In this document: one piece after another, positions 1 through 10,347 of the stretch
Layout: each line of letters starts with the position of its first letter
Numbering within the stretch: position 1 is the stretch's first letter
Assembly (NCBI RefSeq): GCF_900182615.1
Contig: NZ_FXTE01000001.1
Coordinates: 496,001-560,000, forward strand
Reading direction: 5' to 3'
Length of the DNA: 64,000 nt
From: Ruegeria faecimaris
GTDB lineage: Bacteria > Pseudomonadota > Alphaproteobacteria > Rhodobacterales > Rhodobacteraceae
Notes under the pieces: generated by a model
The model's database searches: none
Seen by the model: only the letters and a program-made list of their open reading frames with translations
What the model was told of the DNA's origin: nothing
Translations under genes and position numbers: made by a program

Positions 1-757
1 CTCCGCGCAGGCGAAAGGCCATTAACTTATCGCCGCCTTCAAAGCTGAGCGAGAACCAATCCCATCCGCTTTGATCCTCGGCCAAGGGCTGCGAGGACCA
101 TTCCCGATCCAGCCAACCCTGTCCGGTTACCGCAACATCCCCATCCGGCAGATGCACTGTGCCTGTCAGGTCGAAAAACGGCTGTGAATAGTAATGACTT
201 GCCTGCCCCTGCGTAGACTTGACCGAATACCCGGCATCCCCGTGAAAGACCAAAGGCCCCGTTGCGCGCATTGACAGATCGTATCCGAACTCAGAACCGT
301 TGGCCCTAATCTTCAGCGCATTAAAGTCGGGTCCGCGCATGTACCATTCGTCGATCCAGGCTTCGAATGGGGTGGCGGTTACCCCGGCCTGACCGATACC
401 GCCCCGCGACAGGCGTTCAGCAAAGTAATGGGCATCAGGGGTGGTCAAGGCGGCATGGCCCAACCACAACTGCGGACTTTGCCAGGATTGCTCTTCATAG
501 GGTTTCAGCGCCGAGCGGAACAAAGTCCATTGTACTCCGTAATCGCGCCCGTCTTCTCCTTTCAGGTTCGCGGTCAGATACCACCATTCGATCTTGAAAG
601 TGGGATGGGGACCGTGATCCTGCGGAAAGCTCAACTGATACCCAAGCTGGGGGACGTCGAACCCGTCGGCCTCACCTCCAAGACCGGCAAAGCCCTGCGC
701 CCGAAGTTGGGCGGGCAATAGCAGGGCCAGAATTAGGAACCAGACTTTAGCGTTCAT
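1..757 (-). CDS. AttH/CrtC-like lipocalin-fold protein (3' end outside window)
   Basis: Reading down from the ATG at 757 gives a cleavable signal peptide ([20 protein letters not shown]) and then a mature protein with the marker stretch FKIEWWYLTANL. Later come a DREW-type tryptophan motif (WLDREWSSQPL) and WDWFSLSFEGG. These are hallmarks of the AttH/hydroxyneurosporene-dehydrogenase-like (CrtC-type) lipocalin fold. The start codon overlaps the end of the upstream permease gene by 11 bases, so it is the last gene of an ATPase-permease-lipocalin operon, an arrangement also known from Agrobacterium attEFGH. The ligand is unknown. A periplasmic lipid or hydrophobic cargo handed on by the transporter is an inference. 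The C-terminus lies beyond base 1. Confidence 0.85.
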   Translation of the reverse strand, partial: MNAKVWFLILALLLPAQLRAQGFAGLGGEADGFDVPQLGYQLSFPQDHGPHPTFKIEWWYLTANLKGEDGRDYGVQWTLFRSALKPYEEQSWQSPQLWLGHAALTTPDAHYFAERLSRGGIGQAGVTATPFEAWIDEWYMRGPDFNALKIRANGSEFGYDLSMRATGPLVFHGDAGYSVKSTQGQASHYYSQPFFDLTGTVHLPDGDVAVTGQGWLDREWSSQPLAEDQSGWDWFSLSFEGGDKLMAFRLRG

Positions 758-3161
758 TGGCAAACACTCTTAACAACTCGGCAGGCGGGATGCTCAGCAA
801 CCGAAGGGCTGGAACCGCAGCGGCGATAACAGCGGCCAGTAAGGTCAGAAGAAATAGATAGAACCAGTCGCTTGGGAATAGGTACATTGGTAACCGCCAG
901 CCAAACGCCTCGACATTGATGACCGTCAGCAACGTCCAGGCCAGAACTAACCCAAGCGGCAAGGCCAGCGCGGCGGTCAGAGAGGCGAGAAGCACGCTCT
1001 GCGTCAGTTCAAACCGCGCCAGTTGCGCCCGCGTCAGGCCAAGCGCCCAGACCGGTGCGATCTGAGGCAGCCGTTGTGTCCAAAGCGTCAGCAGGCTGGT
1101 CAGAATTGCAAATCCAGCAACCCCGAGCGTCAGGATATTCAGCGCAGAGGTCACCACAAATGTGTCTTCGAAGATTTCCGTGGATCGGGCCTTCATGTCT
1201 GCTTGATGAACGACTGCCTGCGGAGGAAGGTCAAATTCCGCCCGAAGCCTTTCGGCAACATCGCTGGCCTGATCAGGGGGCATGCGAACGCCATATCGCC
1301 GTTCCTCGGTATTGGGTGCGATATCTTCCAAAAGCTCCATCGACACGATGGCCTGTCCGGTTGGATTGCCATAATCAGAATAGACCCCTGCAATGACCAG
1401 CTTGTGACCCGGGCGGAGCGTGATTTGATCTCCGGGCCACAGACTGGATCTGCGCGCAAGCTGTTCGTTGATCAGAACGGCGGTTCCGGACATCACCTGA
1501 TCCCATACTCCGGGCACTGAGGCGATCAGCGGCCAGTTTTCTTGATAAACCGGATTGTTCACCACCCCGTAAAGAAACAAGGGGCCGCTTCCGTGCGCCA
1601 GCTCGACGCTGCGGATCGGCAAAACGGCGTCGACCTGAGGCAGCAGCCATTTCTTGATTTCCTGCGCCTGTTGTTCGTCGGCTGCGGTTATGTACAGTTC
1701 TGATGTCAGTCGTTGGTCAAGCCACCCAGTAAATGTCAGCCGGAAACTCGACACCATGGTTCCAACGCCGATATTTGCGGCCAATGCCAACATCAATGCC
1801 ATCAGGGCCAAAGAGAGACCGGGCAGTTGCGCCTGCATGTCGGCGAATACCCATTGTCTGACCGGACCGTTCTGTAGCTTCTGAAGTCCGGTTACTGCGA
1901 TCAGCAAGAGAAACGGTAAAATCAACGCAGAACCCGTCAGGATTCCGGCAACCAGCACGAACCCTGCGACCAAACCGTCGGCCACAAAGATTGAAACGAT
2001 CCCCAACCCAATCAGGAATACTCCGATCAGAGCCAATCTTTTGGTTGCAGTGTCATCCCCCCGCCAGGCCTGCGGACCCGGGCTGGATAACAGCGGCAGC
2101 CGAGCCAATCGGAACAAAGCCTGAGAGCTGGCCAACAGCGTTCCAAACAGGGCCATGGCCAAGCCCGCGAGAACCCAGTGCAGTTGAAGCGAAAGCTGAC
2201 CTTCAACTGGTGCACCATACAACCCGCGTAGGGTCGATGCCACGTCGGGCAGCAAGGCCCCGGCCAGCAGGAAACCCAGTACCAGACCGGCGCCCCCTCC
2301 AATCAGGGCCAGCAGCGAAAGCTCGGCCAGAATGATCCATACGATCTGACGCATCGGAACGCCCAGCGCACGTATTGTTCTGATAATTGCTCGGCGCTGT
2401 GCAAAGGCCAGCCCGACGGTGCCATGGACGATGAACAGCCCGACGGCAAAGGACAAAAGAGCAAAGGCAGACAGGTTGAGGTGGAAGCTCTCTGTCAGTT
2501 GCGCCGTGTCCAATCTGGTCGAGGCTGCAACGCGTGTCAGATCGGGGGCGGTCTGCTCAAGCGATGGGATCGCTCGGGGCTGCTCTGGCAAGACGACCAG
2601 ACGTGAAATCTGCCCCTTTTTGTCAAGCAGCTGTTCGGCAACGCCAATATCGGTAAAGACCAGATCCGGTGGCAGCGCGTCGCTGGACAGGATCGGGGGC
2701 AGGTTGCTGGCCTGCGCCAGAATCTGGGCAAGTTCCGTCGCGACCAGTATCCTGCCGGGCGCGGTCAGCATGTCTGCGGGATCGGGCGGCGTATCGCTTT
2801 GTTCCAAACGGCTGAGGGCCGGTAGGGGTGGAAAGGCGACCATGTCGACCCCCATGACCTGCAGATTGCGCCCGCTATGGCGCCAACGCCCCTCAAGCAC
2901 CGCAGCGACCTGCCAGCCAGCCCGACGCAAGCTGACATAATGGTCGATCGTCAAATTGCCCGAGGTGGCGTGCAATTCATCGTATTGACCAAATGAGAGT
3001 TGATCATTGGCCCGTTGATAGCTTGCCCGGGCCTCGGAATTTATGGCTTGAACTGCCGACCATAGCCCGGTCGCAAGCGCAATTCCGGTCAACAAAGTTA
3101 ACAGCTGAAGCCAATGGGCACGCCAGTGCGACACCAACGCCTGTATGATGGCCAAAGTCAC
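747..3161 (-). CDS. FtsX-like ABC transporter permease
   Basis: An 804-residue membrane protein with one N-terminal membrane segment (about residues 14-36), a large periplasmic region, and two blocks of three to four hydrophobic helices (about 230-360 and 390-480). A second periplasmic domain follows, then a final FtsX block (about 675-800). This duplicated FtsX layout is typical of MacB/LolC/AttG-type permeases that extrude or extract lipids and peptides rather than import solutes. The ATG overlaps the stop of the ATPase gene by 4 bases, so translation is probably coupled. It is expected in the inner membrane as partner of the ATPase at 3158-3805 and the lipocalin at 1-757. The substrate is unknown. 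Confidence 0.9.
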   Translation of the reverse strand: MTLAIIQALVSHWRAHWLQLLTLLTGIALATGLWSAVQAINSEARASYQRANDQLSFGQYDELHATSGNLTIDHYVSLRRAGWQVAAVLEGRWRHSGRNLQVMGVDMVAFPPLPALSRLEQSDTPPDPADMLTAPGRILVATELAQILAQASNLPPILSSDALPPDLVFTDIGVAEQLLDKKGQISRLVVLPEQPRAIPSLEQTAPDLTRVAASTRLDTAQLTESFHLNLSAFALLSFAVGLFIVHGTVGLAFAQRRAIIRTIRALGVPMRQIVWIILAELSLLALIGGGAGLVLGFLLAGALLPDVASTLRGLYGAPVEGQLSLQLHWVLAGLAMALFGTLLASSQALFRLARLPLLSSPGPQAWRGDDTATKRLALIGVFLIGLGIVSIFVADGLVAGFVLVAGILTGSALILPFLLLIAVTGLQKLQNGPVRQWVFADMQAQLPGLSLALMALMLALAANIGVGTMVSSFRLTFTGWLDQRLTSELYITAADEQQAQEIKKWLLPQVDAVLPIRSVELAHGSGPLFLYGVVNNPVYQENWPLIASVPGVWDQVMSGTAVLINEQLARRSSLWPGDQITLRPGHKLVIAGVYSDYGNPTGQAIVSMELLEDIAPNTEERRYGVRMPPDQASDVAERLRAEFDLPPQAVVHQADMKARSTEIFEDTFVVTSALNILTLGVAGFAILTSLLTLWTQRLPQIAPVWALGLTRAQLARFELTQSVLLASLTAALALPLGLVLAWTLLTVINVEAFGWRLPMYLFPSDWFYLFLLTLLAAVIAAAVPALRLLSIPPAELLRVFANER

Positions 3162-3805
3162 GAGATAAGGCCGCCGGACAGGCGGACCTGTTGGTCCAGA
3201 CGGGTTGCTATGTCCTGCGAATGTGTCACCAAAAGCAGGGCGGCGCTGGTCTCGGCGACCAGCGCAAGCATCAAATCCAATACATTGGTGCTTGCGACCT
3301 CATCCAGATTTCCTGTTGGTTCATCCGCGAGCAAAAGACTGGGGCGCGGCGCAAGCGCGCGCCCGATGGCAACGCGTTGCTGCTGGCCGCCTGACAGGTT
3401 CTCGGGAAAGCGGTCCAGCAGGTCCCGCAATCCCAGTTTGTCAGCAAGATGATCGCACCAGTCCGGATCATGTTTACTGGCAAGCCTGGCATGGAGGGAC
3501 AGGTTTTGGCCGACCGTCAACGACGGGATCAGATTGAACTGTTGGAATACCAGCGCCACACGCTCGCGCCGAAGGGCTGCGCGCCCGGTATCGTCTAGTG
3601 TGGACAGGTTGGTTCCGCCCAGTGAGATTTCGCCCGCATCGAATATGTCCAGCGCACCTGCGAGATTTAGAAGCGTACTTTTGCCACTGCCACTTTCCCC
3701 GGTTAGGGCAAGCGTTTGGCCATGGTCCAACGACAGAGATACTCCGTTCAAAATCGGTCGACCGTTCGCATATGATTTATGGACATCAGTTATTGTAAGC
3801 AGCAT
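3158..3805 (-). CDS. ABC transporter ATP-binding protein, LolD/MacB type
   Basis: A 215-residue ATPase with Walker [10 protein letters not shown] at about residues 36-44, Q-loop VFQQFN, signature LSGGQQQR at about 137, Walker B LLLADEP at about 157, and H-loop THS near the C-terminus. Length and sequence fit the LolD/MacB/FtsE branch, which pairs with FtsX-type permeases. It is the first gene of the three-gene minus-strand operon and overlaps the permease start by 4 bases. It energises the 747-3161 permease. The biological cargo cannot be read from the sequence. Confidence 0.93.
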   Translation of the reverse strand: MLLTITDVHKSYANGRPILNGVSLSLDHGQTLALTGESGSGKSTLLNLAGALDIFDAGEISLGGTNLSTLDDTGRAALRRERVALVFQQFNLIPSLTVGQNLSLHARLASKHDPDWCDHLADKLGLRDLLDRFPENLSGGQQQRVAIGRALAPRPSLLLADEPTGNLDEVASTNVLDLMLALVAETSAALLLVTHSQDIATRLDQQVRLSGGLIS

Positions 3806-3965
3806 TCATAGGCGCCCTGTATTCTGCCACTCACAATTTGCAGCCGACCGAGGCGGTGTCCAGTTCAATGGCGCTATCGTTTCCATTCGTCGCAGACGCA
3901 GGGTTGCCCAATCCTGCATTTGAAGCGATTGTGACGAGACTTAAAAACAGAGGGGATGGGCGCCG

Positions 3966-4400
3966 GTGACCTTATCCGAGCAGATTATCTGGGGAAGCGT
4001 TTATTTGGGTATCTGCTTTTTGATCGAAATTGCCCTGCTGACCTGGTGCATGCAGATCATCCGCGTGATGTCGATCAAACTGGAAAAAAGCAAAAGGTTT
4101 GTCACAATCGCCAGTCCGCTCTGTATCGCACTGATTTTTATCGTGATGATCCATACCTTTCAGGTCTGGCTTTGGGCGATTGTATGGGTCTTTGGGGATG
4201 TTCTGGCGGACTGGAATTCGGCGCTGTATTTTTCCTTGGTGACGTTCACTACGCTGGGTTACGGCGACATTGTGTTAGGAGAGGGGCTGCGCATCTTTGG
4301 TGCATTTGCGTCGGTCACCGGGCTTTTGGCATTTGGGCTGTCCACAGCCTTTTTGGTCGCGGTCATGTCGCGGGTGCTGCAGGAAGAGTCGATCCTTTAA
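3966..4400 (+). CDS. Two-TM potassium channel family protein
   Basis: A 144-residue protein from a GTG start with two hydrophobic segments before the pore, a pore helix and the canonical K+ selectivity filter TLGYGD at residues 96-101, followed by a last membrane helix. This matches the Ion_trans_2 fold, and no cytoplasmic RCK or TrkA domain is attached. It is a likely K+ leak or voltage-independent channel in the inner membrane. It stands alone, and its stop overlaps by 4 bases the stop of the convergent cardiolipin synthase gene. I see no terminator between the two genes, so antisense read-through is possible. Confidence 0.85.
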   Translation: MTLSEQIIWGSVYLGICFLIEIALLTWCMQIIRVMSIKLEKSKRFVTIASPLCIALIFIVMIHTFQVWLWAIVWVFGDVLADWNSALYFSLVTFTTLGYGDIVLGEGLRIFGAFASVTGLLAFGLSTAFLVAVMSRVLQEESIL

Positions 4401-5809
4401 AGGATTGGTGCGAACAACCGCGCCAGAGGCGAGCCGAACCGAATATAGGCCGGTTGTTCGGGTAAGGTTTTGACCAGCTCATAGCTGGATTCAAAGTCCA
4501 TTAGCAGCATGTCGTGAACTGCATGGGCCGCGTCCTTGTCAAAGAACAGGGCCATCGCCTCAAAATTCAGGCGGAAAGAGCGATTGTCCAGATTGGTGGT
4601 GCCAACAGCGGTCAGAGTGTCGTCCACCAGAAATACTTTTTGATGCATGAATCCATCAGTGTACCGGTAGACCCGCGCGCCGCATTCCCTGATCTCGTCG
4701 AAATAGGCAAAGGCCGCCAGCCAAGGCAAGCGGTGATCAATCACGTCGGGAACCAGAATGCGAACATCTACCCCGCGCATTGCGGCGTGGCGAAGTGCGG
4801 TCATGATGTCGATATCAGGAACGAAATAGGGGGATGCGATCCACAATCGTTCCTTTGCTTCCGTGATTGCAGAAAAGAACATCATGGCGCCGGTTTCGGT
4901 TTCGTCCCCCGGACCTGTGGCGACGAGAAGGGCGTTCATGTCCTGATCAGATTCCTGACCCGCCCAGGCCAGTTGATCTATCAGGTCTTCTTGATGCGCC
5001 CAGTACCAGTCCTCTGTAAAGATCAGTTGTAGTTGGCGCACGATATGTCCAGTCAGCCTTATGTGTGTGTCCCGCCAATGTCCGAACTTTGCGGACTGAC
5101 CGAGATATTCGTCGCCGACATTGTGGCCGCCGATAAAGCCGATTTCACCGTCTATGATCACCGTTTTCCTGTGATTGCGATAGTTTAGCTGAAATCGCTG
5201 TCCTGGATGACGCTTTTCATGCTGACCGGCAACGTGAATTCCCGCCGCGCGCAGCGACGTGATGTAGCTTGTCGGTAGGCCATAACTGCCTACGGCGTCG
5301 GTCATAAAGCGAACTTGCACGCCGCGCTCTGCGGCAGCGATCAGTTTGCTTTGCAGTTGCCGCCCCAATCCGTCATCACGCACGATGTAGAACTGGACAA
5401 GCACATAGTCCTGAGCCGCGTCGATAGCCTGAAAGATAGCGTCAAAGGTTGCCTGCCCATCGACAAGCAAATCTGCACCGTTGCCGCGTGATATGGGAAG
5501 ATGCGCAAGCTCTTCGAAAGGGAGCGGATTGATCGTGATCATGCCCGGATCTGGGCGCGAAAAATCCGCAAAGCTTTTTATCCCTTCGACAACAGTCTCA
5601 GCGTGCTTTCGGGCCAGGCGATACCCGCGAAAACGATGATGTCCCAGAAACAAGTACAGCGGTACGCCAGCTATCGGCGCCGAGATCAAAAAGACCACCC
5701 ATCCCACGGCACCCTGCGGTGTGCGCGCTGTTTGAGCGGCGCGTATCGAAAAGACCGCGGCAGTCAGGTACAAACATAGGACAAAGAGGGAAACAAAGAG
5801 TGTCAGCAT
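4397..5809 (-). CDS. cls: Cardiolipin synthase (two PLD/HKD motifs)
   Basis: A 470-residue phospholipase-D-superfamily enzyme. Two N-terminal membrane helices (about 2-20 and 34-56) are followed by two HKD catalytic motifs: H213/K215/D220 in NHRKTVIID with downstream GG, and H389/K391/D396 in MHQKVFLVDD with downstream TTNLDNRS. It condenses two phosphatidylglycerols into cardiolipin plus glycerol at the inner membrane. Length and the two TM segments match ClsA. Both active-site halves are intact. It is a single gene on the minus strand. Confidence 0.93.
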   Translation of the reverse strand: MLTLFVSLFVLCLYLTAAVFSIRAAQTARTPQGAVGWVVFLISAPIAGVPLYLFLGHHRFRGYRLARKHAETVVEGIKSFADFSRPDPGMITINPLPFEELAHLPISRGNGADLLVDGQATFDAIFQAIDAAQDYVLVQFYIVRDDGLGRQLQSKLIAAAERGVQVRFMTDAVGSYGLPTSYITSLRAAGIHVAGQHEKRHPGQRFQLNYRNHRKTVIIDGEIGFIGGHNVGDEYLGQSAKFGHWRDTHIRLTGHIVRQLQLIFTEDWYWAHQEDLIDQLAWAGQESDQDMNALLVATGPGDETETGAMMFFSAITEAKERLWIASPYFVPDIDIMTALRHAAMRGVDVRILVPDVIDHRLPWLAAFAYFDEIRECGARVYRYTDGFMHQKVFLVDDTLTAVGTTNLDNRSFRLNFEAMALFFDKDAAHAVHDMLLMDFESSYELVKTLPEQPAYIRFGSPLARLFAPIL

Positions 5810-5868
5810 GGAGGATTCGATCCTGGCATTTTCCTTAGTGTTTCAAGTTGCATTGGGGATTGGCCTGT

Positions 5869-6957
5869 TCAGACTGTATTCCCCGATGGCGGCCCTTCGT
5901 CGCCGAGTTCACCATTCAGGGACATTAAAATTGCGATCGGGCGCAATGCGGGAATATGGCTGAAGATGATCAGGATGCAGACGGTCAGCGGAACGCTCAG
6001 GAAGGCTCCGATCAGACCCCAGACCGTAGTCCAGAACATAAGTGCCAGAATGACCAGAAATGTCGACATGTTCAGCGATCGGCCCAGCATGGCCGGGTCC
6101 AGAAAATTACCGATCATGAACTGAAGCGTGCCACAGCCGAAAACTATGATCAGAAACGGCCCGATACTTTCAAATTGAACCAGTGCAATCGCCGCTGGAA
6201 ACAGAACCGCAATAATTGACCCAATCGAGGGTATGAAATTCAAGGCAAAGGTCAGCACGGCCCATGTCTCGGAATACTCAAGACCAAGGGTTTTGAAGAC
6301 CACATAGCTGATTCCAGCCGTTATCAGGCTGATAAAGGTCTTTACTCCGACATAACGCTGCAGACTAAAGGAAATCGCGTCCAGAACCAAAGCGAACTCG
6401 GCACCGGTTTTAGGGTCACCGGCGGCCATACGGATCTTTTTGCGGAACGCCAGACGTTCGGCCATCAGGAAGGCAACGTAAAGGCTGATGAGGAAAAACT
6501 GGTTCAGCAAGGACGTTGCGCTGCCCAGCAACATCCGGGCGACGAAAGACATATCAATGTTGACTAGATTGTCCCTGATGAAGGCCGTGATATCGTTGCC
6601 CACAAGGTCGTTTATGCGGTTAACGGCCTCGTCGAACTGGCTTTCGTATGTATTGATCGAGCGTGCAAACTGCGTCGCCTGATTGCCCAGAATATACATG
6701 ATCATGAACAACCCGACCAAAACCACGGTCACTCCAGCCAGGTTAGCCAACCATACCGGAGCCTTGGTCAGCGCAATAACCCGGTCACTCAGCGCGATGA
6801 TCAGGACGTTGATCAGCAAGGCCATGGTCAGCGGGATCAGAAAAGCGGAACCTGCATAAAGCCCCAATACGACCAGTGACACGACAATCGCGGTGTCGCG
6901 GACAACCGATAGGCGCAACCTGTTCGGCATGCTTGGGTTCTGGTCGCTGGTTGGCAT
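5869..6957 (-). CDS. AI-2E (YdiK/TqsA/PerM) family transporter
   Basis: A polytopic protein of 362 residues from the ATG at 6957. An in-frame start at 7023 would add 22 basic residues and I judge it less likely. About eight membrane segments surround a soluble loop, and the late motif NFIPSIGSIIA is typical of the AI-2E transporter family. Members range from autoinducer-2 exporters to Na+/H+ antiporters, so the substrate is open. It is divergent from yihY at 7105. Nothing next to it suggests quorum sensing. Confidence 0.88.
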   Translation of the reverse strand: MPTSDQNPSMPNRLRLSVVRDTAIVVSLVVLGLYAGSAFLIPLTMALLINVLIIALSDRVIALTKAPVWLANLAGVTVVLVGLFMIMYILGNQATQFARSINTYESQFDEAVNRINDLVGNDITAFIRDNLVNIDMSFVARMLLGSATSLLNQFFLISLYVAFLMAERLAFRKKIRMAAGDPKTGAEFALVLDAISFSLQRYVGVKTFISLITAGISYVVFKTLGLEYSETWAVLTFALNFIPSIGSIIAVLFPAAIALVQFESIGPFLIIVFGCGTLQFMIGNFLDPAMLGRSLNMSTFLVILALMFWTTVWGLIGAFLSVPLTVCILIIFSHIPALRPIAILMSLNGELGDEGPPSGNTV

Positions 6958-7104
6958 TTTTCGCCCGGCTTTGTGTAGGTTCCGTTTCGATCCTGCACGG
7001 GACAAAGGGATTATGCAATGCAACCAAACATTTGGAGTTGGTTAATTGCGTCCAGTCGGGTTTTGCCGGTTCTGGTTCGAATACAGTCAGGGTAGAGTTT
7101 TCGG

Positions 7105-7968
7105 ATGACGACAAGTTTGATTCCCCTGACTGGAAGAGTAATTCGAGCCCTTTGGCTGGCCTTGGGGCGATTTGGGGCCAAAAACGGCATGGTTATGAGC
7201 AGCCACGTTGCCATGTCCCTGATGCTGGCCCTGTTTCCGTTTGTTCTGTTCACTGTGGCACTGGCTGGTACGCTGTCTCAGGATTATGTCACGGACGAGC
7301 TGATCGAACTGATCTTTGGCGCCTGGCCAAAAGATGTCGCCGGCCCGATTGTGGGAGAGTTGCGCTCGGTCCTGGCGGAATCAGGTTCGGGGGTAATCAC
7401 CCTGGGCGGTCTGCTGGCCATTTTCTTTGCCTCAAACGGCGTAGTTGCGGTGCGGGCAGCCATGAATCAGGCCTATCATGATCATGACGCCTGGCCATTC
7501 TGGAAGACACGCTTGCTGTGCCTGGGATTGGTGATTGTTGGCGGGGCGGCCATTCTGGCCATCGCCGCCGTCGAAGTCGTCTTGCCGGTCTACACGCGCC
7601 TCGTGTCCGAAAAAACTGACGTCAACGTATCAGACTGGTTGTCTGTGGATCGATTGCGTTGGACCTTTACCGTGGCGGTTCCTGCGGGCACGGTTATCGT
7701 TGCACATCTTGTGCTGCCGACGCGCCGCCATCGGCTGTGGCAGATCCTTCCGGGCGTTGTTCTGACACTCGCTCTGTGGGCGATGGGCGGTTGGGGCTTT
7801 TCGATCTATATCGGACAGTTCGCCTCGTACAGCGCTACTTATGCTGGTCTTGCGGGGGCGATGGCTGCGTTGATTTTCCTGTATCTATGCGCGGCCATCC
7901 TGATTCTGGGCGCTGAATTCAACGGCGCGCTGATGGATTTGCAGGATCAAAGTAACGGACAAACCTGA
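7105..7968 (+). CDS. YihY/BrkB family inner-membrane protein
   Basis: A 287-residue protein with about six membrane helices and the family landmarks NGVVAVRAAMNQAY (about 112-125), GWGFSIYI and AEFNGAL near the C-terminus. The family was misnamed RNase BN in the past; members are integral membrane proteins of unclear role. The N-terminal amphipathic stretch before the first helix (MVMSSHVAMSLMLALFPF) is typical. It is monocistronic, divergent from the AI-2E gene. Confidence 0.9.
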   Translation: MTTSLIPLTGRVIRALWLALGRFGAKNGMVMSSHVAMSLMLALFPFVLFTVALAGTLSQDYVTDELIELIFGAWPKDVAGPIVGELRSVLAESGSGVITLGGLLAIFFASNGVVAVRAAMNQAYHDHDAWPFWKTRLLCLGLVIVGGAAILAIAAVEVVLPVYTRLVSEKTDVNVSDWLSVDRLRWTFTVAVPAGTVIVAHLVLPTRRHRLWQILPGVVLTLALWAMGGWGFSIYIGQFASYSATYAGLAGAMAALIFLYLCAAILILGAEFNGALMDLQDQSNGQT

Positions 7969-8089
7969 AGGGCAGGGTGGCTGGGGCTGTAAAATAGCAA
8001 TTCAAAGCCCGGTTTGCGTCATGAAATCGGCACTTTTCTTACCAAAACTGCATGGGACTGTGACCCCATACGCATCAAGGTGAGGCCTC

Positions 8090-8275
8090 ATGACCAAACT
8101 GCCCGAAAGCGCGAAATCGCAAAATCCATCGTCGCTGACCCGGCGGATTGAAGAATTACGGGCCAAACCGGCGACGGATATCAGTCACGGTGAGGCATTG
8201 TTGTTGCAAGGAAACGCAATATCTTCGCTGCGTGAACAGCGCCTTGCGCGTTCTCTGGCTGACTTCGCAGATTAA
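8090..8275 (+). CDS. Small hypothetical protein
   Basis: A 61-residue, mostly helical, charged ORF with a plausible ribosome binding site (AAGGTGAGG, about 5 bases before the ATG). It ends 2 bases before the stop of the convergent rlmE gene. The composition (RRIEELRAK, SLREQRLARSLADF) looks like a soluble helical peptide with no signal or membrane segment. I do not recognise a family. Support is limited to the ribosome binding site and the tight fit into the gap. Confidence 0.5.
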   Translation: MTKLPESAKSQNPSSLTRRIEELRAKPATDISHGEALLLQGNAISSLREQRLARSLADFAD

Positions 8276-8277
8276 CT

Positions 8278-8994
8278 TCAGCCGCGAAATCCTGTTGCCA
8301 CAACGAATTTTTCCGAACTGTCGGCGCGGGATGCCGGTGGTTTAACATGCGCTACCTTGTCAAACTTCTGTTTCAGAATCTTCTGCAGATCCCCTTCGGC
8401 TCCTCCGGCCAGAACCTTGGCGACAAATGTGCCGCCCTGTTCAAGCACATCAAAGGCGAAATAGGCGGCGGTTTCGCACAAGGCCATGATCCGCAAATGG
8501 TCGGTTTGTTTATGCCCCGAGGACGCAGCAGCCATATCTGACATCACCACGTCAGCTTTGCCACCCAACCAGTCTTTGACCTTCTGGTCGGCATCGTCCT
8601 CCATAAAGTCCAACTGGTGAACCTCGGACCCGGCCACCGGTTCGACCTCTTGTATGTCGACACCCAGAACAGTGCCGATTTTCTTACCGCTTTTCTCACC
8701 CAATGCATTAACGCGCTGGACCGCAACCTGCAGCCAGCCGCCTGGGGCGCAACCCAGATCGACGATGCGCGCACCTGGAACCAGGAAGCGAAATTTATCG
8801 TCCAGTTCCAATATCTTGAAAGCCGCACGCCCACGATAGCCTTCGACCTGCGCGCGCTTGACATAGGGGTCATTCAGCTGACGTTCCAACCACCGGGTCG
8901 AGCTGATTTTGCGCCCGCGGGCGGTTTTGACCTTAACCTTCAGGTCGCGCTGCCCGCGGCCCGAATTGTTTTTGCCAGTAGGTGTCTTCGCCAT
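8278..8994 (-). CDS. rlmE: 23S rRNA (uridine-2552-2'-O)-methyltransferase RlmE/FtsJ
   Basis: A 238-residue protein from the ATG at 8994, which overlaps the stop of the upstream Ppx/GppA gene (TGATG). A longer in-frame start at 9099 lies inside that gene and is rejected. It has a SAM-binding motif DLGCAPGGW (about 79-87) and the family K-D-K-E tetrad: K60 in RAAFK, D in VMSDMAA, K in [10 protein letters not shown] in [11 protein letters not shown]. The N-terminal 30 residues are lysine/arginine-rich, as in alphaproteobacterial homologues. It methylates U2552 in the ribosomal A-loop. It is co-transcribed with the phosphatase gene. Confidence 0.95.
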   Translation of the reverse strand: MAKTPTGKNNSGRGQRDLKVKVKTARGRKISSTRWLERQLNDPYVKRAQVEGYRGRAAFKILELDDKFRFLVPGARIVDLGCAPGGWLQVAVQRVNALGEKSGKKIGTVLGVDIQEVEPVAGSEVHQLDFMEDDADQKVKDWLGGKADVVMSDMAAASSGHKQTDHLRIMALCETAAYFAFDVLEQGGTFVAKVLAGGAEGDLQKILKQKFDKVAHVKPPASRADSSEKFVVATGFRG

Positions 8995-10112
8995 CAGAAC
9001 GGTCCGTCTTCCAATACACCGTCCGCGCTCATCTGCGCATAAAGCAGGCCTTCGCGCAGCCCCCGGTCCGCCACTGAAAGACGGTCGGTTGGCCAACATC
9101 GTAACAAAGCCTGCAATATGGCCGAGCCGGACATGATCAGGGCCTGGCGGTCATCGCCGATACGCGGATCTCTCCGCCGCCCCAGTGGGCCGAGTTCTAG
9201 ATACCCGCGTATCACTTTGTCAATCTGATCGCTTGTCATGCGCAAACCGTCTACCTTGGTCCGGTCATACCGCTTCAATCCCAGATGTGAGGCTGCGACT
9301 GTCGTAACCGTGCCACTGGTGCCGACGATCTGAAAACCTTCGCGGGCTTGTTCATCCTTATAGGGCGCAAAATCGGCCAAGTTTTCTTCGAAAAACCAGC
9401 TCATCAAAGCAAACCGCGCCGCATCATCTTCGACATCATGGAACTGATCGCGCAGCGTCGCAACGCCGAGGGGAACACTGATCCAATCCACAACCTTGGC
9501 TGCAGGAAACGGGCTATCTGTTGTATGAAATCCATTATGCAGACGCATAATCGCCGCCGGGCGATCCCGACGCGGAAGTGAGGATATGTCGATCCAGACA
9601 AGCTCTGTCGAACCGCCGCCAATATCCACAACCAACAACTGTTCTGTCTTAGTGGACACCAGCGGGGCACAGGATATTACGGCCAGGCGCGCTTCTTCCT
9701 CGGGCTGGATGATCTCAAGCGTCAACCCGGTTTCACCCTTTACCTGGCGAATGAATTCACGTGAATTTTTTGCACGGCGACAAGCCTCGGTTGCGACTAG
9801 ACGCATCCGCTTGACCTTGTTGCGTTTCAGCTTTTGCTGGCAAATGCGCAACGCCTGAATGGTGCGCGCCATCGACGACCGAGACAAACGCCCCGTCCGC
9901 TCTAAGCCCGCGCCCAACTGAACGGATTTAGAAAAACTGTCCACCACATGAAACCCGCTGCCCTTGGGCTGGGCAATTAACATGCGACAGCTATTTGTTC
10001 CCAAATCCAGCGCGGCATAAAGCGCATCAGGATCGGGTCTTGCCGGCGCGGGGCTTTCGACCGCCTTCGGGAACGCGCCCGCACCTTTGGGACGCTTGGG
10101 CGCCATCTTCAA
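8994..10112 (-). CDS. Ppx/GppA family exopolyphosphatase/pppGpp phosphatase
   Basis: A 372-residue ASKHA-fold enzyme. The N-terminal phosphate-1 loop [14 protein letters not shown] (about 34-47) and phosphate-2 loop [13 protein letters not shown] (about 160-172) are intact. A basic, proline-rich N-terminal extension of about 30 residues precedes the fold. There is no C-terminal HD domain, so it is the short form of the family. Likely substrates are polyphosphate or pppGpp. It is translationally coupled to rlmE, linking stringent-response metabolism with ribosome maturation. That link is suggested by position only. Confidence 0.9.
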   Translation of the reverse strand: MKMAPKRPKGAGAFPKAVESPAPARPDPDALYAALDLGTNSCRMLIAQPKGSGFHVVDSFSKSVQLGAGLERTGRLSRSSMARTIQALRICQQKLKRNKVKRMRLVATEACRRAKNSREFIRQVKGETGLTLEIIQPEEEARLAVISCAPLVSTKTEQLLVVDIGGGSTELVWIDISSLPRRDRPAAIMRLHNGFHTTDSPFPAAKVVDWISVPLGVATLRDQFHDVEDDAARFALMSWFFEENLADFAPYKDEQAREGFQIVGTSGTVTTVAASHLGLKRYDRTKVDGLRMTSDQIDKVIRGYLELGPLGRRRDPRIGDDRQALIMSGSAILQALLRCWPTDRLSVADRGLREGLLYAQMSADGVLEDGPF

Positions 10113-10347
10113 CGCCCTCCGATTTACGAGTTACCCCGACCATAGGTCGGCCTTTTGGTTCGTGCAAGATACTCATTAAAGTGATGAGAATTTTGAGGTG
10201 AGGTTTACAGGAACAATTCGTTACAAGCCGTGTATCCCGTTGTAGGTGAAAACGTCGTTTGAAATGCGCCTTGTGTCGAAAATCGACCGACCTGCGACCA
10301 CATTGAAGTTTAGAACCGGTCCATCTGGTTAGGAGGAATCAAAGCAG

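Noticed and set aside
5869-7023. AI-2 quorum-sensing locus around the AI-2E family gene
   Set aside because: No luxS, lsr genes or receptor nearby; the family name alone does not show AI-2 export.
10201-10347. Cobalamin or SAM riboswitch before the one-carbon operon
   Set aside because: The gap is short and I could not find a B12-box or the paired elements of a SAM-II or SAM/SAH aptamer.
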